Source: Dokdonella_A sp040005635 (GTDB lineage Bacteria > Pseudomonadota > Gammaproteobacteria > Xanthomonadales > Rhodanobacteraceae). From it: DNA of 64,000 bases. The DNA is taken from contig JBDTYM010000001.1 of the NCBI GenBank assembly GCA_040005635.1, positions 1 through 64,000 of the forward strand. Direction: 5' to 3'. The stretch's first letter is position 1, and the number at the start of each line of letters is the position of its first letter. Below are positions 35,628-45,100 of the stretch, in pieces. Below the pieces are notes generated by a model, which saw only the letters and a program-made list of their open reading frames with translations, was not told the origin of the DNA and made no database searches. The position numbers and the translations under genes were made by a program.

Positions 35628-35741
35628 CGGCAACGCGTCGGCATGGTCGCAAGCTGGTAGCGTAGCAAGCCCGGCCGCAGTTCGATGCAGCGGCTTGGTT
35701 GGCAACCAGCCGTGCCGACGAAAAATTCTGCGAGACGATCA

Positions 35742-36626
35742 ATGAGCGAAGGGCCAGCCAGTTACCGCCGCGGCGTGCTTGCGATGTTGTTTGCTGTCGC
35801 GATGTTCTCGCTGATGGATGCCAGCATGAAGGCACTGACGCCGCACTATCCGGCGATGCAGATCGCCGCATTGCGCGGATTGACATCGCTGCCGTTGATC
35901 GCTGCGTGGGCCCTGCTCGACGGCGGCGCGCGTCAGCTGCTGCGCGTGCGCTGGCCGTTGCACCTGCTACGCGGCGGGTTGGCCGTGCTGATGCTGGCTG
36001 CGTTCACCTTCGGGCTGAAGACCCTGCCAATGGCCGAAGCCTACTCGCTGTTCTTCGTCGCGCCACTGCTGATCACCGCGCTGGCCGTACCGATCCTTGG
36101 CGAGCACGTCGGCTGGCGTCGCTGGAGCGCGATTGCGCTCGGCCTCGTCGGCACCCTGATCGTGCTGCGTCCGAGCGGCGCCGGCATGCTCTCACTCGGT
36201 GGCCTTGGGGTGATTGCGGCGGCGGTTGGCTATGCGCTGTCGGCGATCGTCGTGCGTGTGCTCGGCCGCACCGACTCGACGCAGAGCATGGTGTTCTGGA
36301 TGCTCGCGCTGCTGAGCGTGTTTGCGACCTTGCTCGCATGGCCCGATTGGATCGCGTTGCGCGCCGAACATGGCTGGCTGCTCGCGGCTCTCGGCATCAC
36401 CGGCGCGCTCGGCCAGTGGGGCCTCACCGAGGCGTTCCGGCGCACGCCGGCGTCGCTGCTGGCGCCGCTCGAATATACGGCCCTGGCATGGGGACTGGGC
36501 CTCGACTGGCTGCTGTGGAATACCTTGCCGGATCGGACGATGCTGCTCGGCGCCGCGGTCATCATTGCGGCCGGACTTTACCTGCTGCGGCGCGAGCGCG
36601 TGCACGAGGCCATCGTGCCGCCGTGA
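35742..36626 (+). CDS. DMT-superfamily (EamA) transporter
   Basis: This 294-residue inner-membrane protein contains ten predicted hydrophobic helices in two EamA repeats (about 10-140 and 150-290). It has the family features MFSLMDASMKAL in the first helix and ALRGLTSLPLIAAW. A second-repeat motif reads ASLLAPLEYTALAWGLGLDWLLW. DMT exporters move small metabolites out of the cell; the substrate cannot be read from sequence. ATG 35742 is used because the first helix begins soon after; it lies 115 bp from the divergent hydrolase gene and ends 12 bp from the convergent next gene. Confidence 0.85.
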   Translation: MSEGPASYRRGVLAMLFAVAMFSLMDASMKALTPHYPAMQIAALRGLTSLPLIAAWALLDGGARQLLRVRWPLHLLRGGLAVLMLAAFTFGLKTLPMAEAYSLFFVAPLLITALAVPILGEHVGWRRWSAIALGLVGTLIVLRPSGAGMLSLGGLGVIAAAVGYALSAIVVRVLGRTDSTQSMVFWMLALLSVFATLLAWPDWIALRAEHGWLLAALGITGALGQWGLTEAFRRTPASLLAPLEYTALAWGLGLDWLLWNTLPDRTMLLGAAVIIAAGLYLLRRERVHEAIVPP

Positions 36627-36638
36627 GTCGACATCGTG

Positions 36639-37676
36639 TCACTTTGCCGAGGCCGCCTTGACCTGCGCCGCCGCCTGTTCGACCGCTCGCGCAATCGCCG
36701 CCGGCTGCTCTTCCGGAATATTGTGCGAACTATGTGCGACCGCCACCACGTTGCCGCGCCTGGACTGCCGGGCGATGCGCGCACGTCCCGCGGCATAGCC
36801 GGCGTCAGCGGCCTTGCGCAGGTCCGCCTGATCGGCCGGCAACCAGTCGTTGGTACCGTCGGCGGCGAGCACGATCAGCGGCAGGTCCGTATCCGCCAGC
36901 GATATCGATTGGATCGCCGCAATGTTCGCAGCGTCGGATTCGCGCTCGGACACCCCCGTATCCCAGTACACCGCGCTGCGATAACGCTGACGGATGCTGT
37001 CGCTGAGACGCTCGCTGAGACCGGCGAATGGCGGCGGCACGCACGCCTCTGCCGCCGGCGTCGCCTTGTCGAGTTCGCCGTTGCGTGCGGCCTGCGCGCA
37101 GCTGCGTCCATAGTCGGTGTTCTGCGCACTCATCTTCGCTTCCAGTTGAGCGAATGCCGGTGCGTCCTGGGCCAGCGTTTCGGACACCGGATCGACCAGG
37201 ACGAGGGCGGCGACCTCGTTCGGATGCGCGCTCGTGTACAACCGCGCGATATAACTCGCCAGGGAATGGCCGACCAGGATCAACGGCGTCTGCAGTTTCG
37301 CCGCGCGCACCAGCGCATGCAAATCATCCGCTGCAGCTTGCGCCGTGCGCGGCAGCGGTCCGGCATCGCTGAAGCCGTAGCCGGCGCGATCGTACGAACA
37401 GACGCGATGGCTCTTCGCGAGCAGCGGCTGCAGCTTGCGCCAGGCCATCGAGGTCGAACCCTGGCCGCCATCGAGCATCACGGTGGGTGCGCCGCTGCCG
37501 CTGCAGCGCAGGTTCAAGTGGCGGCCACCGCCGATGTCGACGAGCTGGCCGGGCGCTGCATAGAGGTCGAGCGAGAGATCGGGCGCGGGCGCCGCAGTTT
37601 GCGCAGGTATCTCGGACGCAGCCAGCGCACTGGTTGCAAAGGCACCGCACAGGATGCCAATCAGATGGTTTCGCAT
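36639..37676 (-). CDS. exported alpha/beta hydrolase
   Basis: This 345-residue protein has a signal peptide (MRNHLIGILCGAFATSALAA) and an alpha/beta hydrolase fold. The oxyanion region is VMLDGGQGSTSMAW, the nucleophile elbow VGHSLAS (Ser in GHSLA), and the C-terminal histidine lies in AHSSHNIPEEQP. The strand-turn motif SYDRAGYGFSDAGP is typical. It therefore acts in the periplasm or outside, on an unknown ester or amide. GGAGGA lies 8 nt before the ATG. It is divergent from the acyl-CoA ligase gene and convergent with the DMT transporter gene. Confidence 0.8.
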   Translation of the reverse strand: MRNHLIGILCGAFATSALAASEIPAQTAAPAPDLSLDLYAAPGQLVDIGGGRHLNLRCSGSGAPTVMLDGGQGSTSMAWRKLQPLLAKSHRVCSYDRAGYGFSDAGPLPRTAQAAADDLHALVRAAKLQTPLILVGHSLASYIARLYTSAHPNEVAALVLVDPVSETLAQDAPAFAQLEAKMSAQNTDYGRSCAQAARNGELDKATPAAEACVPPPFAGLSERLSDSIRQRYRSAVYWDTGVSERESDAANIAAIQSISLADTDLPLIVLAADGTNDWLPADQADLRKAADAGYAAGRARIARQSRRGNVVAVAHSSHNIPEEQPAAIARAVEQAAAQVKAASAK

Positions 37677-37848
37677 GGTGAGGTTCCTCCGCTGTCGCGG
37701 CGATGCTAAGTCGAGGCCGCGGCCGACGTCGAGTGCTGCAGTGTCCGGCTCGACGCAAGCGCGCAGCCTTCGCAACAAAAATATGCAGCGCCGCATTGCG
37801 GTGCGCCGGAAACTGCGTCATACCTGTGCGCACAATGGAGCGACATCG

Positions 37849-39486
37849 ATGAGCGATCCCGCGATTTCCGCCGCGAACGCCTATGCGTTTCCCCTGCTGA
37901 TCAAGTAGCTGTGGAACGCGCCGCTGGTTCGCTTCGCGGAGCAGGAGATCGTCTATCGGGAGCTGAAGCGCTTCACGTATCGCGCGTTGCGCGAGCGCGT
38001 CGGGCGCCAGGCGTCGCTGCTCGCCGGACTCGGCGTGACATTCGGCGACAGCGTCGGCGTGATGGACTGGGACAGCCATCGTTATCTGGAGAGTTTCTAC
38101 GCGGTGCCGATGATGGGGGCGGTGCTGCTGACCGTGAACGTGCGCCTGTCGCCCGAGCAGATCCTCTACACGATCAACCACGCGGGCCCGAAGGTGCTGC
38201 TGGTCAACAGCGATTTCCTGCCCGTGCTGCGCGAGATCGCAGGGCGGCTGGAAACGGTCAAACACTTCATCTGGATCAGCGACGACGAACAGCCGGTGCC
38301 GCCGACGCTGCGGTTCGCCGGCGAGTACGAGAGCCTGCTGGCGGCCGCTGCGCCGGATTTCGCGTTTGCCGATTTCGACGAGAACACGCGCGCGACGACG
38401 TTCTACACCACCGGCACGACCGGTCTGCCGAAAGGTGTGTTCTTCAGCCACCGTCAGCTCGTGCTGCATACGATCACCGGCATGGCCGCGTTCGCCAGTC
38501 CGGCGACGCAGCAGCGTTTTCACAACGGCGACGCCTACATGCCGATCACGCCAATGTTCCATGTGCATGCGTGGGGGATTCCGTTCATCGCTCTGCAGCT
38601 CGGCGTCAAGCAGGTGTATCCGGGACGCTATCTGCCGGATGCCCTGCTCGATCTGATCGAGCGCGAACAGGTGACGTTTTCGCATTGCGTACCGACGATC
38701 CTGCAGATGATTCTCTCCGCCCCGAGGGCGCGCGAGGTCGACCTCAGCCGCTGGAAGGCGGTGATCGGCGGTTCGCCGCTGTCGCCGGGTCTGGCGCAGG
38801 CCGCGCGTGATCGCGGCGTCGATCTGTTCGGCGGCTACGGCATGTCGGAGACCTGCCCGATCCTCGCGCTCGCGCAAGTGCACCCGAACCTCGGCGAACT
38901 CACGCCGGAGGAGGATCTCAAGGTTCGCTGCAAGGGCGGCGCTCCGATCCCGCTGGTCGATCTGCGCACCGTGAATGCCGACCTCGAAGAGGTCGCATTC
39001 GATGGCCACAGCGGCGGCGAGGTCGTCGCGCGCGCGCCATGGCTCACGCAGGGCTATCTCGGCATGCCGCAAGCGTCTGAGCAGCTCTGGCAGGGCGGCT
39101 ACCTGCATACGCAGGATATCGGCTACTACGAGCACGGCTATCTGAAGATCACCGACCGCATCAAGGATGTCATCAAGAGCGGTGGCGAATGGGTTTCGTC
39201 GGTGCAGATCGAGGATCTGATCTCGCAACATCCGGCGGTGCTCGAAACGGCCGTTTTTGCAATCAAGGACGAGCGATGGGGCGAGCGTCCGCTGGCCTTG
39301 GTCGTGACCAAGCCGGGTCACCACACCAGCGAGGACGAGATCAAGGCGCATCTCCTGCACTTGTGCGAGCAGGACGTGATCTCGCGCTACGCGGTTCCTG
39401 TGCGCGTGCTGCTGGTCGAGGCGATCGAGAAGACCAGCGTCGGCAAGCTCAACAAGAAACTGCTGCGCGAGAAGTACGCCGGTTGA
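37849..39486 (+). pseudogene. AMP-dependent fatty acid-CoA ligase interrupted by an in-frame TAG
   Basis: From ATG 37849 (GGAG 8 nt upstream) the frame reads MSDPAISAANAYAFPLLIK, then TAG at 37906-37908, and continues without a break for about 525 more codons. The total of 545 codons is the normal size for medium/long-chain acyl-CoA ligases. Both sides belong together, since family members read LLIKQLWNAPL here and CAG (Gln) to TAG is one base change. Motifs are intact: TTGTTGLPKGVFFSH, GGYGMSET, DIGYYEHGYLKITDRIKD, and Lys near the end in KTSVGKLNKK. Either this is a recent nonsense mutation, a sequencing error, or translation restarts downstream (TTG at 37987), which would remove the first strands. 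It would activate fatty acids for beta-oxidation. Confidence 0.65.
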
Positions 39487-39528
39487 AGGCGACGCGGGAC
39501 CGCTGCGCGATCCCGGCGCGCACAGATC

Positions 39529-40893
39529 TCAAGCGGCTCCGGTCACCCGAAAGGATTTGTAGCGCGACGCGACCCCGAGCGGCGGCTGGCCGATATCGAT
39601 GCCGGTCGTTGCGAGTTCGGCCTTGAGCTCGTCGCGGAAGCCGTGATAGTCGACCTCGGTCGAATGACGCAGGCCGCTGGCACGCGCGAAATGCGAACGG
39701 TCGATTTCGTGGCGTATGGCCGCCGCGAGGTCGGCGGGTCGACGATAGCGCCCGCGTATCTCGGCGCAGGCGAGCTTGGCCTGATAGTCGGCCAACGGCC
39801 AGACGCAACCGGTCGGCTGGAACAAGCCGATGAAGTACAGGTTCGCGTAGTCGGCGTGCATCATGCGCCGATACAGCGGCACCTTCGGCGCATGCTGGAA
39901 ATCGATCAGCGATGGATCGAAGAACGGAAAGCTGATCCAGAAGCCCGTACAGGCGCAGACGATATCGAACTTCTCGCGGCGGCCGTCGAGGAACTCGACC
40001 TCGTCGCCGTGAAACCGCTTGATCCCCGGACGCGGATCGATGCGGCCATGGCGGATGAAGTCGAGCAGGTCCGAATTGAGGGTCGGATGATGGGCCAGCA
40101 CCGGCTCGGTGTTCGTCGGCAAGCCGTAATCGCTGTAAGGCCCCTGCAGAAACGTCAGCAGCCGCGTGAATATCCATTGCCTGAGTCGGCGCGGCAGCCA
40201 GTTGCTGCGCAGCGCGAACACATCGGTGGGTTTGCCGAACAGGAATTTCGGCAGAAACCATTGCGGGCTGCGCATCGACAGACAGACCTTCGCCGCGACG
40301 CGCGCCGACTCCACCGCGACATCGCAGGCCGAATTGCCGGCGCCGATCACCAGCACATGCTTGCCGCGCCAGGCGTCGGTGACCGACTTGAAGTCGTGCG
40401 AGTGCAGGTAGGTTCCGCTGAAGGTTCCCGCGTACTGCGGATGCTTCGGGTTCCAGTGATGACCGTTGGCGACCATCAGGACATCGAAGTTTTCCGTTGC
40501 GGGCGAGCCGCTCTCATCGACGAAAGCGATCGTCCACTCGCCGGATGCCAGGCGCGTCACTTTCTCGACGGCATGCCGGAAGCGGATACGCTCGTACACG
40601 CCGAAATGTCGCGCGTAGGCTTCGAAATAGGCCTGCAGCTGACGGTGATCCGGATAGTCCGGATAGGTTGCCGGCATCGGAAAGTCTTCGTACTCCGAGA
40701 GCCGCTTCGAGCTGATGATGTGGGTGTTTTCGTAGACGCTGGAATGACCCGTGCCGGCATTGAACACCCAATTGCCGCCGACCTTGTCGTTCTTTTCGAA
40801 CACGACCACATCGAGTCCGGCCTCGATGCAGTTCTTCGCTGCCGTAATGCCGCTGGGACCTGCACCGATGACGCAGACACGCTGGGCGCTCAT
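39529..40893 (-). CDS. flavin-containing monooxygenase
   Basis: This 454-residue cytoplasmic flavoenzyme has an N-terminal FAD site (VIGAGPSGITAAKNC), a second Rossmann site for NADPH (VIGAGNSACDVAVESA) and between them the FMO fingerprint FSGTYLHSHDF (FxGxxxHxxxF). Class B monooxygenases insert oxygen at nitrogen or sulfur, or carry out Baeyer-Villiger reactions; the fingerprint favours the N-oxygenating group. GAGAGG precedes the ATG. It is convergent with the acyl-CoA ligase gene, 42 bp apart. The substrate is unknown; closely similar proteins are widespread in proteobacteria. Confidence 0.88.
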   Translation of the reverse strand: MSAQRVCVIGAGPSGITAAKNCIEAGLDVVVFEKNDKVGGNWVFNAGTGHSSVYENTHIISSKRLSEYEDFPMPATYPDYPDHRQLQAYFEAYARHFGVYERIRFRHAVEKVTRLASGEWTIAFVDESGSPATENFDVLMVANGHHWNPKHPQYAGTFSGTYLHSHDFKSVTDAWRGKHVLVIGAGNSACDVAVESARVAAKVCLSMRSPQWFLPKFLFGKPTDVFALRSNWLPRRLRQWIFTRLLTFLQGPYSDYGLPTNTEPVLAHHPTLNSDLLDFIRHGRIDPRPGIKRFHGDEVEFLDGRREKFDIVCACTGFWISFPFFDPSLIDFQHAPKVPLYRRMMHADYANLYFIGLFQPTGCVWPLADYQAKLACAEIRGRYRRPADLAAAIRHEIDRSHFARASGLRHSTEVDYHGFRDELKAELATTGIDIGQPPLGVASRYKSFRVTGAA

Positions 40894-41121
40894 GACGCAA
40901 CCTCTCCGCATCGATGCGACCGCGCGCGACCTCGGCATTCCGTCGCGCGGATGCATCGCTTGGCCAACGCGCCGATATCGCGCGCGGGCCGGCGAGCTGG
41001 GACTTTGCTTGATGGCCGGCCGCACATCCGCGCATTCTAGTCCTGCGGTGCAGGCCGGGTTCGTGCGGTATCGACGAGCGGCGGCGTTGCGGAACCACGC
41101 GGTAGCTGCTGGGCCTGGAGT

Positions 41122-41287
41122 GCTAGTGTCCTGTCTCACAAGTAGCGCGAAGAAATTCCGGATGGATTTCGGCGCGAGACAAGGCGCGAGGAGGAGCCAT
41201 AGCGGGGCTATGGTGACGACGAGCAACGCGGTATCGCGGCGAAATACGCCGGAAGTATTTGATGGTACTTGTGAGACAGGACACTAG
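41122..41287. mobile_element. MITE-like element, 166 bp, perfect 22-bp terminal inverted repeats
   Basis: The ends at 41122-41143 and 41266-41287 are exact 22-bp inverted repeats beginning CTAGTGTCCTGTCTCAC. CTAG at each outer edge could be a target duplication. The centre (41196-41212) is a second hairpin, CCATAG-CGGGG-CTATGG. There is no open reading frame of its own. The structure fits a non-autonomous transposable element moved by a transposase elsewhere. It abuts the 3' end of the GGDEF-EAL gene. Confidence 0.75.
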
Positions 41288-43140
41288 CCGCTGTCCTGCG
41301 CGAGCGCGGTCGGCGTCACGATCAGTTCCTCGTTGCGCGCCGGCGATTCGAGCAAGGCTTGGAATTCCGCGCCGCTGATCGGCCTGCTGAACCAGTAGCC
41401 CTGCCCTTCGGTGCAGCCATTGCCGGCCAGCCAGTCCAGCTGACTGGCCGTCTCGATGCCTTCGGCGGTAGTGCGGATGCCGAGTTCGCGCGCCAGGCGG
41501 ATCACCGCTCGAATGATCGCGGTCGAATCCGCGTCCATGCCGATGTCGCGCACGAAGGACATGTCGATCTTGATACGGTCGAATGGAAACGAGCGCAGCG
41601 ACTGCAGAGAAGAGTAACCGGTGCCGAAATCGTCGAGCGACAGGCGCACGCCGTAATCGTGCAGTTCGTGCAATGCGGTGCGCGTGGCGAGATCGCGCGA
41701 CAGCAGCGCGCTCTCGGTCACCTCCAGGTCCAGCCGCTCCGGCGGCAACCCGGCCTGATGCAGCGCGCTGACCACATCGAGCACGAAGCCCGCTTTCCTG
41801 AATTGCAGCGGCGACAAGTTGACCCCGACCTTGATCGCGCGCGGCCAGTTTGCCGCGGCCGTGCAGGCTTCGCGCAGGACCCAGTCGCCGAGCGGGCCGA
41901 TCAGGCCGATTTCCTCGACGATCGGAATGAACACGGCCGGTGAGACTGCGCCATGCACCGGATGTCGCCAGCGCAGCAGCGCCTCGACCGCGGTGAGCTC
42001 GTTTGTCGCCAGCACGATGATCGGCTGGTAGACGAGCGCGAACTCGCCATTGTCGACGGCGTTGCGCAGATCCTGTTTCATGCTGCGGCGGGACTGCACC
42101 GCGATTTCCATATCGGGCACGAAGAAGCGATACGTCTTGCGGCCCTCACTTTTCGCCTCGTACAGCGCCATGTCGGCGCGCTTGGAAAGATCGGCGAGCG
42201 GCATCTCCGCATCGGCGGTCTGTGCGATGCCGATGCTGGCGCCGATGCTCACGCGTTGCTCGTCGATGTCGAACGGGTCGTCGAGCACGGCAAGAATCTT
42301 CTGCGCGAGCAGCGAGCCCTCCAGCGGGCCGGCCGGACACGATTGGATCACCGCGAACTCGTCGCCGCCCAGACGCGCAACGAAGGCGCTGTCGCCCATG
42401 CACGCAAGCAGACGTCGCGCCACGCCCTCGAGCAGCAGGTCGCCGACGCGATGGCCGAGCGTATCGTTGACGCCCTTGAAGTCGTCGAGATCGATATACA
42501 GGATGTTGACCGCGCGATCCGGCGGCAGCGCGGCCAACACGTCCGCCGCGAGTTCCTGGAATTGCGCACGGTTCGGCAGCCCGGTCAGGCTGTCGTAGAA
42601 CGCGAGCTGGTTGATGCGCGACTGCACCTCGTCGTGCTCGATCGCGATCGCACACAGATGCACGCACTTCTCGACGATCTGGCGTTCGAGCTCGGCCGGC
42701 CCGCGCCGTGTGCTGTAATAAAACGCGAACGTGCCGACGACGCGCTGGTCGCGCGACTTGATCGGACTCGACCAGCACGCTTGCAGCCCGATCGGCAGCG
42801 CCAGCGCCTTGTAGTCGGCCCACAACGGATCGGTCTCGATGTCGCAGACCTCGACCGCTTCGCGGCGAAACGCGGCGGTGCCGCACGAACCGCAGCTGGC
42901 GCTGATCGGAACCCCTTCCAGCGCTCGCGAGTAGTGCTCGGGCAGGCTCGGCGCCGCCAGCGGATGCAGGCGACCCTGCGCATCGATGGTGAGGATCGTG
43001 CAGATCGTGTCCGGCGCGAGCTGCTCGGCACGCAGACAGATACGCTGCGCGATCGTCACCAACTTCTCGCCGCGCGCGACCGCTTCCAGGATCTCGCTCT
43101 GCAGATGCAGCAGACTTTCACTGGAACCGACTTCGGTCAT
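41284..43140 (-). CDS. GAF-GGDEF-EAL cyclic-di-GMP protein
   Basis: This 618-residue protein has a GAF domain (about 20-180; SCGSCGTAAFRREAVEVCDI), a diguanylate cyclase domain (about 185-345) with intact LGGDEF, and an EAL phosphodiesterase domain (about 365-600) with EALLRW, DDFGTGYSSL and AEGIET. The allosteric RxxD inhibition site before GGDEF is replaced (GDSA), so product feedback is probably lost. Both catalytic motifs look functional, so net activity cannot be predicted. The ATG at 43140 is preferred over the TTG at 43233. The stop codon at 41284-41286 lies within the right terminal repeat of the adjacent MITE-like element. Confidence 0.9.
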   Translation of the reverse strand: MTEVGSSESLLHLQSEILEAVARGEKLVTIAQRICLRAEQLAPDTICTILTIDAQGRLHPLAAPSLPEHYSRALEGVPISASCGSCGTAAFRREAVEVCDIETDPLWADYKALALPIGLQACWSSPIKSRDQRVVGTFAFYYSTRRGPAELERQIVEKCVHLCAIAIEHDEVQSRINQLAFYDSLTGLPNRAQFQELAADVLAALPPDRAVNILYIDLDDFKGVNDTLGHRVGDLLLEGVARRLLACMGDSAFVARLGGDEFAVIQSCPAGPLEGSLLAQKILAVLDDPFDIDEQRVSIGASIGIAQTADAEMPLADLSKRADMALYEAKSEGRKTYRFFVPDMEIAVQSRRSMKQDLRNAVDNGEFALVYQPIIVLATNELTAVEALLRWRHPVHGAVSPAVFIPIVEEIGLIGPLGDWVLREACTAAANWPRAIKVGVNLSPLQFRKAGFVLDVVSALHQAGLPPERLDLEVTESALLSRDLATRTALHELHDYGVRLSLDDFGTGYSSLQSLRSFPFDRIKIDMSFVRDIGMDADSTAIIRAVIRLARELGIRTTAEGIETASQLDWLAGNGCTEGQGYWFSRPISGAEFQALLESPARNEELIVTPTALAQDSG

Positions 43141-43337
43141 CTCCGTCGCGCGTGCGCGCCCCTCAAGCGTCTGGTCCCTGTCACAGTGGACCTGCGGAAT
43201 CCAATCCGCGCAGCGCCAAGCAAGGTCGACCAAATAACCAGCATGGCACGCGGGCGGGCACCGCCACGGTGACGCACATCACATACCCGAATCTTTTCGT
43301 TCATCAAACGGCTCCCCAGCCGAGGCGGATTCGCGCG

Positions 43338-44411
43338 CTAACCTGCCGGAGCGCCTTCAACCGACTCCCGCGTCGGCTCGCGATCGAACCGGTGCAGGTC
43401 CACGTGTGCCGTTGCGACCGGCCTGTAGTTCTCATCGAACGCGACGTCGCCTAAGCGCCAGCCGGCCGGCGTCCACAGCGCTCCCCAGAAGCGGCGGAAG
43501 GCGCCCCACTGCATCGCGATCAGACCTCGCTCGTTGTCGATATCGACCATCGGATCGCCGACGCCGGTCAATCGCGGCGGCTCACCGTACAACGCCGTGC
43601 CGAACACGACATCCCAGATCGAGAACACCTGACCGTAGTTGCAATCATGCAGCCGTGGCCGGTCCGGGTCGACGATCATGTGATGCAGACGATGAAACTT
43701 CGGGTCGACGAAGAAACGCGAAAGGCGACCGAAACCGAAACGCACATTCGCATGCGACCAATTCTGCGCCAGTTCGCCAATGAACATCAGCAGGGCGAAC
43801 TGGTCCGGCTCGACGCCGATGAACAGGCCGACCGTGGCCAGTACCATCGACTGCAGGAAACCGTCGACATAGCTGCCGCGGTCGTTCGTCCAGCAGCTCA
43901 TCTGGCGCTGGCTGTGATGCATGCTGTGCAGCGCCCACCACCAGGGGATCGCATGCTGGGTGCGATGCATCCAGTAGTAGACGAAGTCGTAGATCAGGTA
44001 GTAGACGAAGAACAGCGCCAGCGGATGCTGATCGAACCAGGGGATCCAGTGCGCCAAGCCGGTGGCGACGGCGTCGCTGCCGGTCGCAACCGGCGTGCCG
44101 CCGGCAAACCAGTTTGCCAATGGCGTCAGTACGAGATAGGCGAACAGCGGATTCAAGCCCAGCAGCATCACCAGCGTATAAGTGCGGTCGATGCGCGCAT
44201 AGCGGCGATGCTGCCACCGCTCCGCCGGTGCCAGTGTTTCGAGCGGACGGAAGATCAGGCCGATCACAAGAACCTGCGCGAGCGCAATCAGCAGCGCCTC
44301 GGCGATCTCACGCGGATCGCCCGCCAGTCCGTTCAGATGAATAAAAGTCAGCGATGGCGTGACCGCGTTCGCGTTCAGCCAGTCGACGGCATGGGACCAC
44401 AACTCGACCAT
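43338..44411 (-). CDS. sterol desaturase / fatty acid hydroxylase family protein
   Basis: This 357-residue integral membrane di-iron protein has several hydrophobic helices and the three histidine clusters of the family: HRTQH (residues about 150), HSMHHS (about 162) and FHRLHH (about 240). The surrounding WALHSMHHSQRQM and YDFVYYWMHRTQH are characteristic. Members hydroxylate or desaturate lipids such as fatty acids, sphingolipids or hopanoids; the substrate here is unknown. The ATG at 44411 opens directly into the first amphipathic region. No lipid biosynthesis genes sit beside it to narrow the role. Confidence 0.85.
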   Translation of the reverse strand: MVELWSHAVDWLNANAVTPSLTFIHLNGLAGDPREIAEALLIALAQVLVIGLIFRPLETLAPAERWQHRRYARIDRTYTLVMLLGLNPLFAYLVLTPLANWFAGGTPVATGSDAVATGLAHWIPWFDQHPLALFFVYYLIYDFVYYWMHRTQHAIPWWWALHSMHHSQRQMSCWTNDRGSYVDGFLQSMVLATVGLFIGVEPDQFALLMFIGELAQNWSHANVRFGFGRLSRFFVDPKFHRLHHMIVDPDRPRLHDCNYGQVFSIWDVVFGTALYGEPPRLTGVGDPMVDIDNERGLIAMQWGAFRRFWGALWTPAGWRLGDVAFDENYRPVATAHVDLHRFDREPTRESVEGAPAG

Positions 44412-44441
44412 GCCGCGATTGTAACGCCGCCGCCAGCGAAC

Positions 44442-44462
44442 GCGGCCGGCGTTGCCGGCCGC
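44442..44462 (-). terminator. hairpin downstream of the 44477 gene
   Basis: A perfect 9-bp stem (GCGGCCGGC, loop GTT) lies 15 bp past the stop of the minus-strand gene at 44477 and before the sterol desaturase-family gene. It lacks a T run, so it may act as an attenuating structure or terminator. Confidence 0.4.
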
Positions 44463-44476
44463 GCTCGCAACTTCGA

Positions 44477-44878
44477 TCAGCGCATCGCGACGCGATCGGT
44501 GCAGCTCACGTCATCGACGCTGACCTTGACGATCTCGGTCGTGTGCTGACCTTCCGCGGTGTCGAAGTAGTGGCGGTCGACGGCGATCGTGCGACTCGCG
44601 CCACGTGGCACGGTGTAATTGAGCAGCTTGCTGTCGGTGCTGGTGGCACCGTCTTCGGTCTTCCAGGCGGCCTTGTAGTGGATCACGCCGCTGCAGCCAT
44701 CGGCGACGCACTGATCGCCGTTGACGCCGAACACGATACGGAACTCATCCTTGTTGAGGCGCATCACGACCGGATCGTTGGTCAACGAAACCGGGCAAGC
44801 CGAGGCCGGAGCGGCCGAGGCGATCGAGGCGGCTCCGAGCGCGGCCAGCGCAAGCAGGCTCAGGACAGTCTTCTTCAT
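44477..44878 (-). CDS. small secreted protein of unknown function
   Basis: This 133-residue protein begins with a clear signal peptide (MKKTVLSLLALAALGAASIA, cleaved near ASA-AP). The mature part has four cysteines (ACPVS, QCVADGC, DVSCTD), which could form two disulfides, and a beta-rich composition. I recognise no family. The AT-rich upstream region (44940-45000) suggests its own promoter. Codon use is like its neighbours, so it is very probably a real periplasmic protein, but no function can be proposed. Confidence 0.7.
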   Translation of the reverse strand: MKKTVLSLLALAALGAASIASAAPASACPVSLTNDPVVMRLNKDEFRIVFGVNGDQCVADGCSGVIHYKAAWKTEDGATSTDSKLLNYTVPRGASRTIAVDRHYFDTAEGQHTTEIVKVSVDDVSCTDRVAMR

Positions 44879-45100
44879 GGGTGAATCTCCGGGCAGTTGG
44901 GAAGCTTGCTGCCGCGATCGCCTCAGGAGTGGACTTGTCGGCGGAACAATCCTTTGTGCGACGCAGCAATTACGCTCTTATATGCACCGTATACAAAGGA
45001 AAATCAATAAGCTGAGAATAGCCTAAGGATGCGGCAGTGCGACGCACTTAGCCGGCTAGACGGTTTCCAGGCGCCGTGAGGGCGCGCGACCCGCGGCGAT

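Noticed and set aside
43242..43262. TGGCACG followed by GGGCA upstream of the sterol desaturase-family gene
   Set aside because: Spacing between GG and GC is 11 nt and it faces away from the neighbouring minus-strand genes.
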